Shown piece by piece: positions 17,594 to 26,430 of a DNA stretch of 64,000 bases. This DNA comes from Saprospiraceae bacterium. Lineage in GTDB: Bacteria; Bacteroidota; Bacteroidia; Chitinophagales; Saprospiraceae. The stretch spans positions 230,138 through 294,137 of the forward strand of contig JABDMH010000056.1 in assembly GCA_013001595.1 (NCBI GenBank), read 5' to 3'. Under the pieces are notes generated by a model. The model was not told the DNA's origin. It did no database searches and saw only the letters and a program-made list of their open reading frames with translations. Both the position numbers and the translations under genes were made by a program. The stretch's first letter is position 1. Each line of letters begins with the position of its first letter.

Positions 17594-19903
17594 TTATCCT
17601 TTAGTAATTGTTTCGTCTAAGTTTAATATTGCAGAAGCGATATTTATTAGGGCTGCCATAGAGGGAGATTCTTCTCCAATTCCATCGGTAATTTTCGAGA
17701 CTTCTATTGGCGTGTCGCCATATAGATCAAGTGAATGACGAAATAGAGACTGCATGGTTTCTAATTCAAGATGGGTAGGTTCTCTAAATAATGTTTGCTG
17801 AAAGCCAAAGCTTATTTGGTTTAATACATCATCTGAATTCTCCAGCATCCTTGTGGCAAGTGATTGAGCGGCACCAAAGAAAACCGGATCATTTAAGGTG
17901 ACAAATGCTTGTAATGGAGTATTGGTCCTGATTCTTCGTGATACGCAAAGTTCTCTACTGGTTGCATCGAAGGATATCATCGAGGGGTATGGACTTACCC
18001 GCCGCCAAAAAGTATATATGGCTCGTCTGTTTTGATTTTCTGGCTCGAAAGAGGTTTGCCAGCCCTTAACATGTCGAATCACATTCCAAACACCTTCGGG
18101 CTGTGGCGGCATGACACTGGGTCCATAAACCCGGCCATTCAACAAACCACTTACCGAAAGCGCTTGATCTCGAATTTGTTCAGCTGACAGTCTGACTCTC
18201 GGACCTCTTGCCAACAAGGTATTGTAAGGATCCATTTGATATAGTTGCGGACTGATTTTGGAGGTTTGCCTATAGGTAGCCGACATTACAATTTGTTTGA
18301 GCAGAGATTTTACACTCCAACGATGTTCGTCACTAAACTGGATGGCAAGCCAGTCCAATAACTCCTGATGTATGGGCACTGATCCCTGACTACCAAAATC
18401 TTCCAGGGTTTCTACCAACCCTCTGCCAAATAATTGCTCCCAAAACCTATTAACCATGACCCTGCCAGTCAAAGGGTTTTTTGAGTGTACTAGCCATTGT
18501 GCCAACTCTAGACGGTCGGTTGGATGTCGCGATTGAGGTTGGCCCAGCGCTTCTGGAACGCCTGGTTGTACTTCCTCCCCATGAACTAGCCAATTCCCTC
18601 GCACAAATACATGCGAGGTTCGAGATGAATCAAGCGGTAATTCGCGCATTACGGGCACCTTTAGCGGATTTATGGCCATAAACGCATTTACCATCTCCTC
18701 ATAGGTTTTGCCTATGGTATCACCCGTTTCCCTCAGCAGTTCAATTTGTTTCCAATAATCGGTTTTCAATGTCCTCTGTGGTGAGGATAGCAGCTCCATT
18801 TTTGGTTCGTCACTAGTATGATCTCTATCTTGGGTATTGTTAAACAAGGCATATGCCCTGTAATACTCTTCATGTCTGATGGGATCATAAGGATGTGAGT
18901 GGCATTGAACACATCCCATGGTGGTACCTTGCCATACCTCATAGGTAGTATTGACCCTGTCTAATACAGCGGCAACCCTGAATTCTTCATCATCAGTGCC
19001 CCCTTCGTCATTGCTCATGGTATTGCGATGAAATGCTGTAGCCAGCAATTGGTCTTCATTTGGCCTTGTTAGGAGGTCACCTGCAAGCTGATAAATAGTA
19101 AATGAATCAAACGGCATATCTTGATTGAAGGCATCGATCACCCAATCTCTATACATCCACATGGTGGGTCTTAGGTTATCCTTTTGATAGCCCTGTGAAT
19201 CGGCATATCTGGCAAGATCTAACCAGAAAGAAGCCCACCTTTCACCAAAATGTAATGAAGCCAATAAGCTGTCCACTAAATTTTCAAAAGCATCTTCACT
19301 TGCATCATCTAAAAATTTATTGGCCAAAGATTCAGGCGGTGGAAGGCCGATAAGATCAAGGCTGACTCTGCGCAGTAGTGTAGGTTTACTGGCTTCTTCA
19401 GATAAAGTCAGTCCTTCAGCCCTTAGCCTATTTAATACAAATTTATCTAGATCTCTCTTTCCCTTTTTCTCTGAAAGCTCAGGTGGCTCGAGACTTGGAT
19501 TCGGTGCTACATAAGCCCAGTGATCTTGCCACTGGGCACCTTGTTTTATCCAGTTGGTAAGGATGGAGATTTCATTAGGATCGAGTGGACTACCCTCTGG
19601 AGGCATTCTTAATTCCGGATCCCTTTCATTGATTCGCTCGATCACAGTGCTCTTATTTGCAGAGCCTGGAACGATGGCAAAATCTCCAGAAGTCAAAGAG
19701 TCAAGTGCACTTTCTCTGAATAGAAAGCTAAGGCCGCCTTTTTGACGAATTCCACCATGACAGGTCATACATTTCTTATTCAAAATGGGGCGAACCTGAG
19801 TATTAAAATCAATATTATTTCTCCCAATGTAGCCACATGAGCACATTAAGGTTGCCAATCCTAGGCAAAGCCATTCCATTCTGATTGTGAAACTCATCAA
19901 CAT
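17594..19903 (-). CDS. PSCyt1/DUF1549/DUF1553 cytochrome-domain protein
   Basis: A 769-residue protein with an N-terminal hydrophobic segment and lipobox-like Cys (ATLMCSC), then a Planctomycete-type cytochrome c domain with one heme motif CMTCH (Cys45, Cys48, His49). DUF1549 follows (HWAYVAPNPS, RLRAEGLTLSEEA, FGERWASFWLDLARYADSQG) and then DUF1553 (GRVMVNRFWEQLFGRGLVETLEDFG, LNDPVFFGAAQSLATRM). The first gene of a two-gene unit with the DUF1501 gene. Function is unknown, although the heme site implies a redox step outside the cytoplasm. A start at the third codon or at Met9 is also possible. Gene pairs like this are typical of Planctomycetes and of marine Bacteroidota that may have acquired them. 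Confidence 0.85.
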   Translation of the reverse strand: MLMSFTIRMEWLCLGLATLMCSCGYIGRNNIDFNTQVRPILNKKCMTCHGGIRQKGGLSFLFRESALDSLTSGDFAIVPGSANKSTVIERINERDPELRMPPEGSPLDPNEISILTNWIKQGAQWQDHWAYVAPNPSLEPPELSEKKGKRDLDKFVLNRLRAEGLTLSEEASKPTLLRRVSLDLIGLPPPESLANKFLDDASEDAFENLVDSLLASLHFGERWASFWLDLARYADSQGYQKDNLRPTMWMYRDWVIDAFNQDMPFDSFTIYQLAGDLLTRPNEDQLLATAFHRNTMSNDEGGTDDEEFRVAAVLDRVNTTYEVWQGTTMGCVQCHSHPYDPIRHEEYYRAYALFNNTQDRDHTSDEPKMELLSSPQRTLKTDYWKQIELLRETGDTIGKTYEEMVNAFMAINPLKVPVMRELPLDSSRTSHVFVRGNWLVHGEEVQPGVPEALGQPQSRHPTDRLELAQWLVHSKNPLTGRVMVNRFWEQLFGRGLVETLEDFGSQGSVPIHQELLDWLAIQFSDEHRWSVKSLLKQIVMSATYRQTSKISPQLYQMDPYNTLLARGPRVRLSAEQIRDQALSVSGLLNGRVYGPSVMPPQPEGVWNVIRHVKGWQTSFEPENQNRRAIYTFWRRVSPYPSMISFDATSRELCVSRRIRTNTPLQAFVTLNDPVFFGAAQSLATRMLENSDDVLNQISFGFQQTLFREPTHLELETMQSLFRHSLDLYGDTPIEVSKITDGIGEESPSMAALINIASAILNLDETITKG

Positions 19904-20566
19904 ACAAGATAGAACTTTGAAGTAAACCCGTCATGATCCTATGAGAACAATACTTTAAGTAGTTCCACACCATTCTCATGATCATTGATTTTAGCATTCG
20001 ATAGCAGAAGACTATAAACTGTATACTTTGGTAGAAGACATAATGGAAAATAGTCGCTATCAGGCAATAGATGAATTCGTCTACCGGATACGACTACCAG
20101 GGATCAAGTATGAAAAGCGAATGCAATGATAGTGGGTATGGTGATCACAATAAAGTATGATCATAAATCTACTATTGTTCTATATCGACATTGCTAGTGC
20201 TCTGTCCATTGGAAGATTGTCGTTAATTTATGGCCCCATTTTGCGAAAGCCTTTGTTGCAAATAGTCAATAGGGCTATGGCCATGATTCCGTTTTGACGC
20301 CTTGTCTTTCACAAAATTGACCTCAAAATTATTCAACATATTCCACTGGACAGACTACCAGTGCTGAATCGAGGCCAGTTGTATGGAGCGATTATTATGC
20401 ATGCCCAAAATGTGCTTATGATGATTAAGCGTCTTCAATGGTCTGTCGGCTTATTTGAGTCTTTGGGAAGTTGAGTCGTACAAGTATCACACATGTTGCC
20501 CCTCTTCCCTGGGCCTTTGACGTCATGGAAATGCACTTGCACGACTCATATCAATAATTGTACGGC
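19904..20566. other. 663-bp intergenic region, no gene recognised
   Basis: This stretch separates the DUF1553 gene start from the thioredoxin gene stop, both on the minus strand, so it must hold the promoter of the DUF1553/DUF1501 unit. I see only short broken frames, one of which (plus strand, near 20390) reads DYYACPKCAYDD like a zinc-ribbon scrap. No convincing gene, repeat or terminator was found. Confidence 0.4.
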
Positions 20567-20899
20567 TTACGGTACCACCGTGACTTCCAGTAAAGGTCTA
20601 AGCTTCTGCTCGAGTGTGGTCAAGCTCTGTAATCCTTGCAACCGGTCTATGACCTTTCCTTCTTTCAGGAAGAACAATGCCGGAATGCTACGCACCTGAA
20701 ACTCAGTTGCCAGTGCTCGGTTTTCGTCCACATTCACTTTGGCAACGACTGCATCATTACCCAGCTTTTCACTCAGCTCCTCTAAAGTGGGTGTCAGCAT
20801 TCTACATGGTCCACACCAATCGGCATAGAAATCCAATAAAACAGGCTTTCCCCCTTCAGTAATTCTTCTGAGATCTTCTACATTTCGTATTTCTTTCAT
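20567..20899 (-). CDS. trxA: thioredoxin
   Basis: A 110-residue cytoplasmic thioredoxin with the canonical active site DWCGPC (Cys29, Cys32), the cis-proline region SIPALFFLKEGK, and full family length. It reduces protein disulfides and is itself reduced by thioredoxin reductase. The reductase-glutaredoxin fusion gene is 152 bases upstream on the same strand, so the two probably form one system, although that gap leaves room for a separate promoter. Confidence 0.95.
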   Translation of the reverse strand: MKEIRNVEDLRRITEGGKPVLLDFYADWCGPCRMLTPTLEELSEKLGNDAVVAKVNVDENRALATEFQVRSIPALFFLKEGKVIDRLQGLQSLTTLEQKLRPLLEVTVVP

Positions 20900-21051
20900 G
20901 ACTAAATTTTTAATTAATTGAATTAAGACGCTTCAAAGAAGTGACAATCGGCCTTGATTATGATAGGCCAAAATTCCCTACCATTTATCAATTTGTCCCG
21001 CTACGGGCGAAAGAAATCTGTAATGGTATACTTTCTCTCTGCTAAGGCAGT

Positions 21052-22461
21052 TTAATGGAGATATTCACGTAAACCGTAGCTTGCTAAAACACCTTCGCCA
21101 GTTGCTGCCGCTACTTGCGCAATGGCTCCTTCGCGATTATCACCAGCTGCGAAGATTCCGGGCACAGATGTCTTAGCTAAACCGGTAGTGGTGATGAAAC
21201 CAGATGTATTCATATCTACCAATCCTTCAAAGGACTGATTGTTTGGCACTAAACCAATGAATATGAACACTCCATTGGCGAGGATTAATTCTTCTGCTCC
21301 CGTAGAACGATCTCGCACAAGGAGGCCTGCAAATCCGCCTTTTTCATCGAGTTTAAACTCAATGGCTTCTCGATTGTGCCAAACTTCAATATTCTTGACA
21401 TCAGGCAGTTTGTCAGTGTAGGTCTTGGATCCCTTGAATTGAGCATTGCGATTGATGATCTTTACCTTCTTGGTGAATCCTGATAAAAAGATTCCTTCTT
21501 CAAGTGCTGAATTTCCTCCTCCAATGACAATGACCTCTTTATCTCGATAGAATGCTCCATCACATGTTGCACAGAAATGAACAGCTGATCCGATCAATTC
21601 GTCCTCACCAGGTATGTTTAATTTCTGATAGGTCGATCCTGTTGCAAGGACTACAGATTTTGCGGTAAATTGATTGTACTTTGTCTTGACAATAAAATGG
21701 CCTCCATCTTTTTTGATATCGACGACTTCTTCTCCAGTTTTAATCGTTGCACCATAAGTAAGTGCCTGGTCCGCCATTTTGTCCATCAACGCTGGTCCGG
21801 AAATGGATGTAAACCCCGGGTAGTTTTCAATCTTTTCTGTGAGAAATGCATTGCCACCAATGGTTTTCGACTCAAGTATAAGCGTATCAAAACGATCCCT
21901 TTGAGCATAAATGGCAGTAGTGAGACCCGCGGCTCCACCACCTACTATGATGCTGTCATAAAATTTTTCCTCCTTTTGTTCATCGATCTTTAACACATTC
22001 CTCAAAATGGCATTGTCAGGATTCGAATACGGCTTGCCATTGATTAAGATGGTGGGTATGATACGCTTACCATGATTGATTGATTCCACTTTGGCAGTTG
22101 CAAATTCATGCTCGTCGACATCGATAAATTGGAAGTTGATGTGGTTATCTGCGAGATAGGTTTTGGCACGGCGGCAGTCGGGACACCAATCAGCTCCATA
22201 AAGAATCACCCTCCCAACATCATTGATTCCCAGTACGGATGCAAGTATACCATTATTGGGATTTGACAAAGTTTTACCCTGGATCTCAAGGGTAGGGATG
22301 ATGCGCTTACCGCCATTAATCTTTTCTACAATGAGTGTCGCTTCCTGGTCTAGGTCAACATCAATGTATTCAAATTCAATGTTGTTATCTCGCAGAAAGG
22401 ATTTGGCTCTGCGACAATCGGGACACCAATCGGCTCCATAGAATTTTAACTCCTTAATCAT
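21052..22461 (-). CDS. tandem glutaredoxin-thioredoxin reductase fusion
   Basis: A 469-residue fusion. Residues 1-80 and 82-160 are two glutaredoxin-like domains that are clear duplicates of each other (GADWCPDCRRAK at Cys13/Cys16 and again at Cys93/Cys96; GKRIIPT twice). Residues 168-469 are a complete thioredoxin reductase with FAD motif GGGAAG (173-178), redox site CATC (Cys297, Cys300), the NAD(P)H loop GGGNSALE and the C-terminal GIFAAGD. It would transfer electrons from NADPH through its own CxxC sites to the glutaredoxin domains or to the separate thioredoxin downstream. One-domain fusions are known; the doubled glutaredoxin head is less usual. A short CMD-like ORF ends 18 bases upstream. 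Confidence 0.92.
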   Translation of the reverse strand: MIKELKFYGADWCPDCRRAKSFLRDNNIEFEYIDVDLDQEATLIVEKINGGKRIIPTLEIQGKTLSNPNNGILASVLGINDVGRVILYGADWCPDCRRAKTYLADNHINFQFIDVDEHEFATAKVESINHGKRIIPTILINGKPYSNPDNAILRNVLKIDEQKEEKFYDSIIVGGGAAGLTTAIYAQRDRFDTLILESKTIGGNAFLTEKIENYPGFTSISGPALMDKMADQALTYGATIKTGEEVVDIKKDGGHFIVKTKYNQFTAKSVVLATGSTYQKLNIPGEDELIGSAVHFCATCDGAFYRDKEVIVIGGGNSALEEGIFLSGFTKKVKIINRNAQFKGSKTYTDKLPDVKNIEVWHNREAIEFKLDEKGGFAGLLVRDRSTGAEELILANGVFIFIGLVPNNQSFEGLVDMNTSGFITTTGLAKTSVPGIFAAGDNREGAIAQVAAATGEGVLASYGLREYLH

Positions 22462-22479
22462 TTCATGTAAGTTTTAGGC

Positions 22480-22575
22480 TTAATTATAGTCCCTAAGCTT
22501 TTCGAAAATCTGCTGATTCTGTTGTGAAACATCTGACCTTGCAGGCACGCTCAATTGAGTTTGAATAGCTTCCAT
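22480..22575 (-). pseudogene. truncated N-terminus of a carboxymuconolactone decarboxylase-like gene
   Basis: A 31-codon frame reads MEAIQTQLSVPARSDVSQQN and ends QIFEKLRDYN before TAA. The segment VPxRxxVSxxNQxIFxxL is the start of the AhpD/CMD-family proteins I know from Bacteroidota, which continue for about 150 residues with a CxxC site; here nothing follows. It sits 18 bases before the reductase fusion on the same strand, so it may be a remnant of an operon member or now act only as a leader ORF. Confidence 0.45.
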
Positions 22576-22676
22576 AACTGGAATTTTTTTTGATTTAATT
22601 GTACGCTACAAATATGTAGCCTTGCACTGGTGTGCAGCTATGCTTCTATTCCCGCAGACTTGTCAATTCTTCCCGA

Positions 22677-23501
22677 TTACGGATTATCTCGATATCTAGA
22701 TGGCGAAAGGCCTTCCTGCTTTTTAAAAAAGCGACTAAATGACTGCACATCATTGAATCCAAGCTCATAGCCGATCTCTGATACGTCCTTGGCTGAGTAT
22801 TGTAAGAGCCTTCTAGCTTCGAGGTGGATTCGTGACTGAATAAATTGCAAGGGAGACTTCTCACCGAGTTTCTTAAAGACGTTGGTGATGGTCTTCGGTG
22901 ATTTGAATAATAATTCAGCATATTCAGCCACGGTATGCTTTTTGCGAAAATGAGTCTCCACTAGATAATTGAAATCTCTTATCAGGTCATTTTGCGTAAG
23001 ATTGAGTTGTGCAAGATTTTGTTGCTCTTTATAAATACGGGTACATAGGATCAGGATCCTCTTTAGCATCATTTGCAACATTTCTAATTGCAAATTGTCG
23101 TGCATTTCGAATTCGAGGCTTGCCATTTTCCATGCCGTTTCTAGGATCTCCACGTGATGGTCATTCAGATGCATGACTGGAACATTGGAAGCACCATAGT
23201 ACAGGATGCCCTTGCATCCCACTTCACTGTCGTGATCTAGGATGCAATAGAAAGGGCGATTAAATCTCAATAAATTGACCGTGTTTACTTGATCATACTC
23301 CAAAGTGTGAAATTGCGTGAGACAAACGATGTCATTGGTGTTGAACATTAATGGAACACCGTCAATGATCAGCCTGTTTTCGTCCGAAGTAAACCAAATA
23401 AGTCTAAGGGTGTCAGTTAATTGTTCTTTGAGCAGATGGCAATTTTCGCTATTGATTTCAAGTATTTCGAAATGTTCGCCGGTTTTTCCTGTGTATTTCA
23501 T
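22677..23501 (-). CDS. AraC-family transcriptional regulator
   Basis: A 274-residue regulator with an N-terminal cupin-like sensing region (residues about 1-130) and a C-terminal AraC double helix-turn-helix: HTVAEYAELLFKSPKTITNV, then KDVSEIGYELGFNDVQSFSRFFKKQEGLSPSRYR, the normal end of the family. It is upstream of, and co-oriented with, the CMD remnant and the thioredoxin reductase fusion, so it may control that redox unit. The effector is unknown. Confidence 0.9.
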   Translation of the reverse strand: MKYTGKTGEHFEILEINSENCHLLKEQLTDTLRLIWFTSDENRLIIDGVPLMFNTNDIVCLTQFHTLEYDQVNTVNLLRFNRPFYCILDHDSEVGCKGILYYGASNVPVMHLNDHHVEILETAWKMASLEFEMHDNLQLEMLQMMLKRILILCTRIYKEQQNLAQLNLTQNDLIRDFNYLVETHFRKKHTVAEYAELLFKSPKTITNVFKKLGEKSPLQFIQSRIHLEARRLLQYSAKDVSEIGYELGFNDVQSFSRFFKKQEGLSPSRYRDNP

Positions 23502-23572
23502 TTGATTTCTTAATGGGGACTATTGCAATAGCATCTAAATTAAATTGGTTTTTATTCTTGTTCCAAACCTAA

Positions 23573-23754
23573 GGGATCGTCAGATAATAAGTTCCCGATT
23601 TAGACGACGTTACTTTGAATTTAGACAACCTGTTCTGAGCGGTGCCGAAGAAAGGCATAAAAAATAAGCATAGTGGAGCTATGGGATTTTCTTATAACGC
23701 AGTATAAATTTAAAAGAACCAGTCTAAATGGGAAGTTATTATTTTATCGGACCC
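23573..23754. repeat. 182-bp inverted-repeat element flanked by TAA (family 2)
   Basis: The two ends are imperfect inverted repeats of about 35 bases: GGGATCGTCAGATAATAA at the left, and GGGTCCGATAAAATAATAA reading inward from the right, both continuing through CTTCCC/GTTCCC to ATTTAGAC. TAA lies directly outside each end (23570-23572 and 23755-23757), as expected of a target duplication. The interior has the hairpin CATAGTGGAGCTATG and no coding capacity. The SelO stop codon TAG (23756-23754 on the minus strand) is formed at the junction. A 40-bp relative is at 62713-62752. Confidence 0.65.
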
Positions 23755-25328
23755 TAAGAACTGCACGATAGCATTGAACAGCCAACCTTGTTCCTTGCCC
23801 ATTCAGGACGTTTGGCAAACCAAACTTCATGCTGTGATTGCTCCTTGTATGGATTCTTGAGCAATTGATACAGTTCATCAATTAGTGAATAATCACCCAA
23901 GTCAGCTTTTTCGATGGCCATTTGGGCCATATAATTTCTTAGTACATATTTTGGATTGACGGCTTTCATTCTGATGCGTCGCTCGACATCCGAGGATTGT
24001 TCTTTTTGCAACCTTTGCAGATAGGTTCCTATCCAGCCTTGCCATTCTTGTAGGACCTCTTTAGTTAATTCTTCCGGCGAGTAAAAGGCATCCCTTATGG
24101 GCCTGAGAGGGTCTATATCATCTTGTGTGTCCCCATCTTTCTTGTATGTGCTTAGATTTCTAAAAAAGATGGTCATATCAGTTTCAGTCAGCTGTATAAT
24201 CCTAACCAATTCAGAAATTAGTTCCTGATCAGATCCTATCGCTAGCTGCAAGCCAAGCTTACTTCGCATCATATACATATACTGTTCGGTATAGTCCTTT
24301 TTGAAGCCATCAAGAATCTCTTGTAGAGGTGCTATGTCGTCAATGATCAGATTTAAGGCACTGCCCAATTGCGCCAAGTTCCACAGCGCAATTCCCGGTT
24401 GATTCGCGAACCTGTATCTACGCTGATCTTTGTCTGTGGTGTTCGGGGTCCAATTGTCGTCATACCCTTCTAGCCAACCGTAGGGACCATAGTCAATGGT
24501 GAGGCCGAGCATCGACATATTGTCTGTATTCATCACCCCGTGCACAAATCCCACGCGCTGCCAATGGACTACCATCTTACATGTTCGGTCGGTGACTTCC
24601 TTAAAGAGTTGAATGTATCCATCCTTTGTTCCCTCCTTGAGTCCTGGAAAAAAATGGCGAATGGTATAGTCTACAAGAAGGCGTAAGTTTTTCAGATCTT
24701 TTCTGGTTGCAAAAATTTGAAAATTACCGAAGCGAAGGAAGGATGGTGCCACTCGACATACAACGGCTCCTTTTTCATAAGCGGCATTTCCATCATATAG
24801 TATGTCACGTAAAACCTGGTCTCCGGTCAAAACTAGTGACAATGACCTGGTCGTAGGGACTCCTAGATGGTACATGGCTTCACTACAGAGGTGTTCACGA
24901 ATCGAAGATCGCAGGACAGCTAATCCGTCAGCGGAGCGTGAGTAAGGCGTCTCACCTGCTCCCTTCAACTGCAGAGCCCACCGCTGATTATCATTGACGA
25001 CTTCAGCCAAGTTAATGGCCCTACCATCTCCAAGTTGACCAGCCCAATGGCCAAATTGGTGACCCCCATAACACGTGGCGTAAGGATCCATGCCCTCCAA
25101 GATGTCGGCTCCTGAAAAAAGTTGAAGGAAGTGCTCCGTGCTTTTGTACTCATGAGAAAGACCGATGGCTTTCAACATTTCCTCGGAGACATGCACCAAT
25201 TGAGGTTTGGAGGGTTTTCGAGGAATAACATAGGAGAAACAGGCATCATGCACTTGTCGCCTGGTATTATTCCGGTTGGGATCGGCGGGTAGCTCTTTGT
25301 TGAAAGTATCTGCTATGTTTAGATGCAT
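23754..25328 (-). CDS. selO: SelO/YdiU protein adenylyltransferase
   Basis: A 524-residue member of the SelO (UPF0061) pseudokinase-fold family, which transfers AMP from ATP to protein Ser, Thr or Tyr residues and is linked to oxidative stress. Visible motifs are YGGHQFGHWAGQLGDGRAIN, LKGAGETPYSRSADGLAVLR and its continuation SSIREHLCSEAMYHLG, VGFVHGVMNTDNMSMLG, and the C-terminal CSMLSCSS. The last resembles the redox-active CxxC/CxxU tail of the family; here it is cysteine rather than selenocysteine. Complete length. The stop codon abuts a mobile inverted-repeat element. Confidence 0.93.
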   Translation of the reverse strand: MHLNIADTFNKELPADPNRNNTRRQVHDACFSYVIPRKPSKPQLVHVSEEMLKAIGLSHEYKSTEHFLQLFSGADILEGMDPYATCYGGHQFGHWAGQLGDGRAINLAEVVNDNQRWALQLKGAGETPYSRSADGLAVLRSSIREHLCSEAMYHLGVPTTRSLSLVLTGDQVLRDILYDGNAAYEKGAVVCRVAPSFLRFGNFQIFATRKDLKNLRLLVDYTIRHFFPGLKEGTKDGYIQLFKEVTDRTCKMVVHWQRVGFVHGVMNTDNMSMLGLTIDYGPYGWLEGYDDNWTPNTTDKDQRRYRFANQPGIALWNLAQLGSALNLIIDDIAPLQEILDGFKKDYTEQYMYMMRSKLGLQLAIGSDQELISELVRIIQLTETDMTIFFRNLSTYKKDGDTQDDIDPLRPIRDAFYSPEELTKEVLQEWQGWIGTYLQRLQKEQSSDVERRIRMKAVNPKYVLRNYMAQMAIEKADLGDYSLIDELYQLLKNPYKEQSQHEVWFAKRPEWARNKVGCSMLSCSS

Positions 25329-25505
25329 ATGAGGCGGACTCTAAGGTGCTAGTGGGTTGATATATCCAAGCTACTGCTATGGCTAATTGTCATTCTTCCT
25401 TAGTGATAGTAGACATTTGAGAGGTCGATTTGGTTCTTTTCAAGAACAAGTAGCCTTGAGCCAGAAATGGATCGGGGTGTCTTAACTTAAAATAGATTAA
25501 TAGAA

Positions 25506-26307
25506 ATGATAGCTAATCATTTCATAATTCTTTCAACTCTTTTTTTGGTCAAAATTGCCGGACATGACAATATTAGCGGCTCTTGGAACTCCTTTTTTGG
25601 ATTTGAAGGAGGTGGTTTAAACAGAATGGGTAATTCAAACTCCTTTTTTGGAGATAATGCCGGATATGAAAACACAGTTGGCAAACAAAACTCGTTTTTT
25701 GGCCGTAGTGCGGGAAGTAACAATGAAGGTTCTGCAAACTCCTTTTTCGGATATCGTGCTGGATATGGAATTTATTCAGGAGACTCAGTGATTTGCATCG
25801 GTGCCAACTCCGGTCCCTCCTCTAGTGTGAACAACCGTCTCTACATCGATGTACAAGTAAGTGATGATTCTTTAATTTACGGGGAGTTTGACAATGACTT
25901 CGTCAGGATCAATGGCACCTTCGAAGTGACTGCCGGATTAACCAATCCATCTAGCATTACCCTAAAAGAAAACTTTGTCCCAGTTGACCGCATGGAAGTC
26001 TTGAACAAAATAACTCAGCTGGATATTCAGGAATGGTCCTACAAGGGAAGATTCACATGTGCGGCACATCGGTCCGGTAGCCGAAGGCTTTTATACTGCC
26101 TTTCATCTGGGCCAAGGATCGAACACGATTTCTACCATCGATGCCGATGGAGTGGCCCTTCTGGCTATTCAAGCCCTAAAGGAACAGGTGGAAAATCTTA
26201 AAGCTGAGAATCTCACCTTGCATCGCGAGCATTTGGAAATGCAGCGGTCCATAAATGACCTTATGGCAAGGGTGGAGAGGATAGAGAGCGGCAAGCCACC
26301 AGAATGA
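25506..26307 (+). pseudogene. frameshifted repeat protein with S74 endosialidase-type chaperone domain
   Basis: The first frame (25506-26043) encodes an N-terminal hydrophobic stretch, four 16-17-residue repeats built on NSFFGxxAG and a beta-rich part ending in the S74 signature start SSITLKENFVPV and EWSYKG. The rest of that signature, EDSHVRHIGPVAEGFY and ISTIDADGVALLAIQALK, lies in the next frame (from 26047), followed by a coiled-coil tail. One missing base in AAGGGAAGAT (about 26044-26049) separates them. The family is an intramolecular chaperone fused to surface or tail-fibre-like stalks. Either the gene is broken or the assembly lost a base. Confidence 0.75.
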
Positions 26308-26430
26308 TATGATGGCATTAGATCATTTATTTACCTAACAAATAGATGAAGTATGAAGATTAGAGATCAGTCCCGGCCTTTCATCAATAACAATGCTTTC
26401 AATCTCCAAACGGCTTAGCATCGCGAATCT

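Noticed and set aside
20390..20560. Zinc-ribbon gene suggested by DYYACPKCAYDD
   Set aside because: The frame is broken within a few codons on each side and no second cysteine pair follows in frame.
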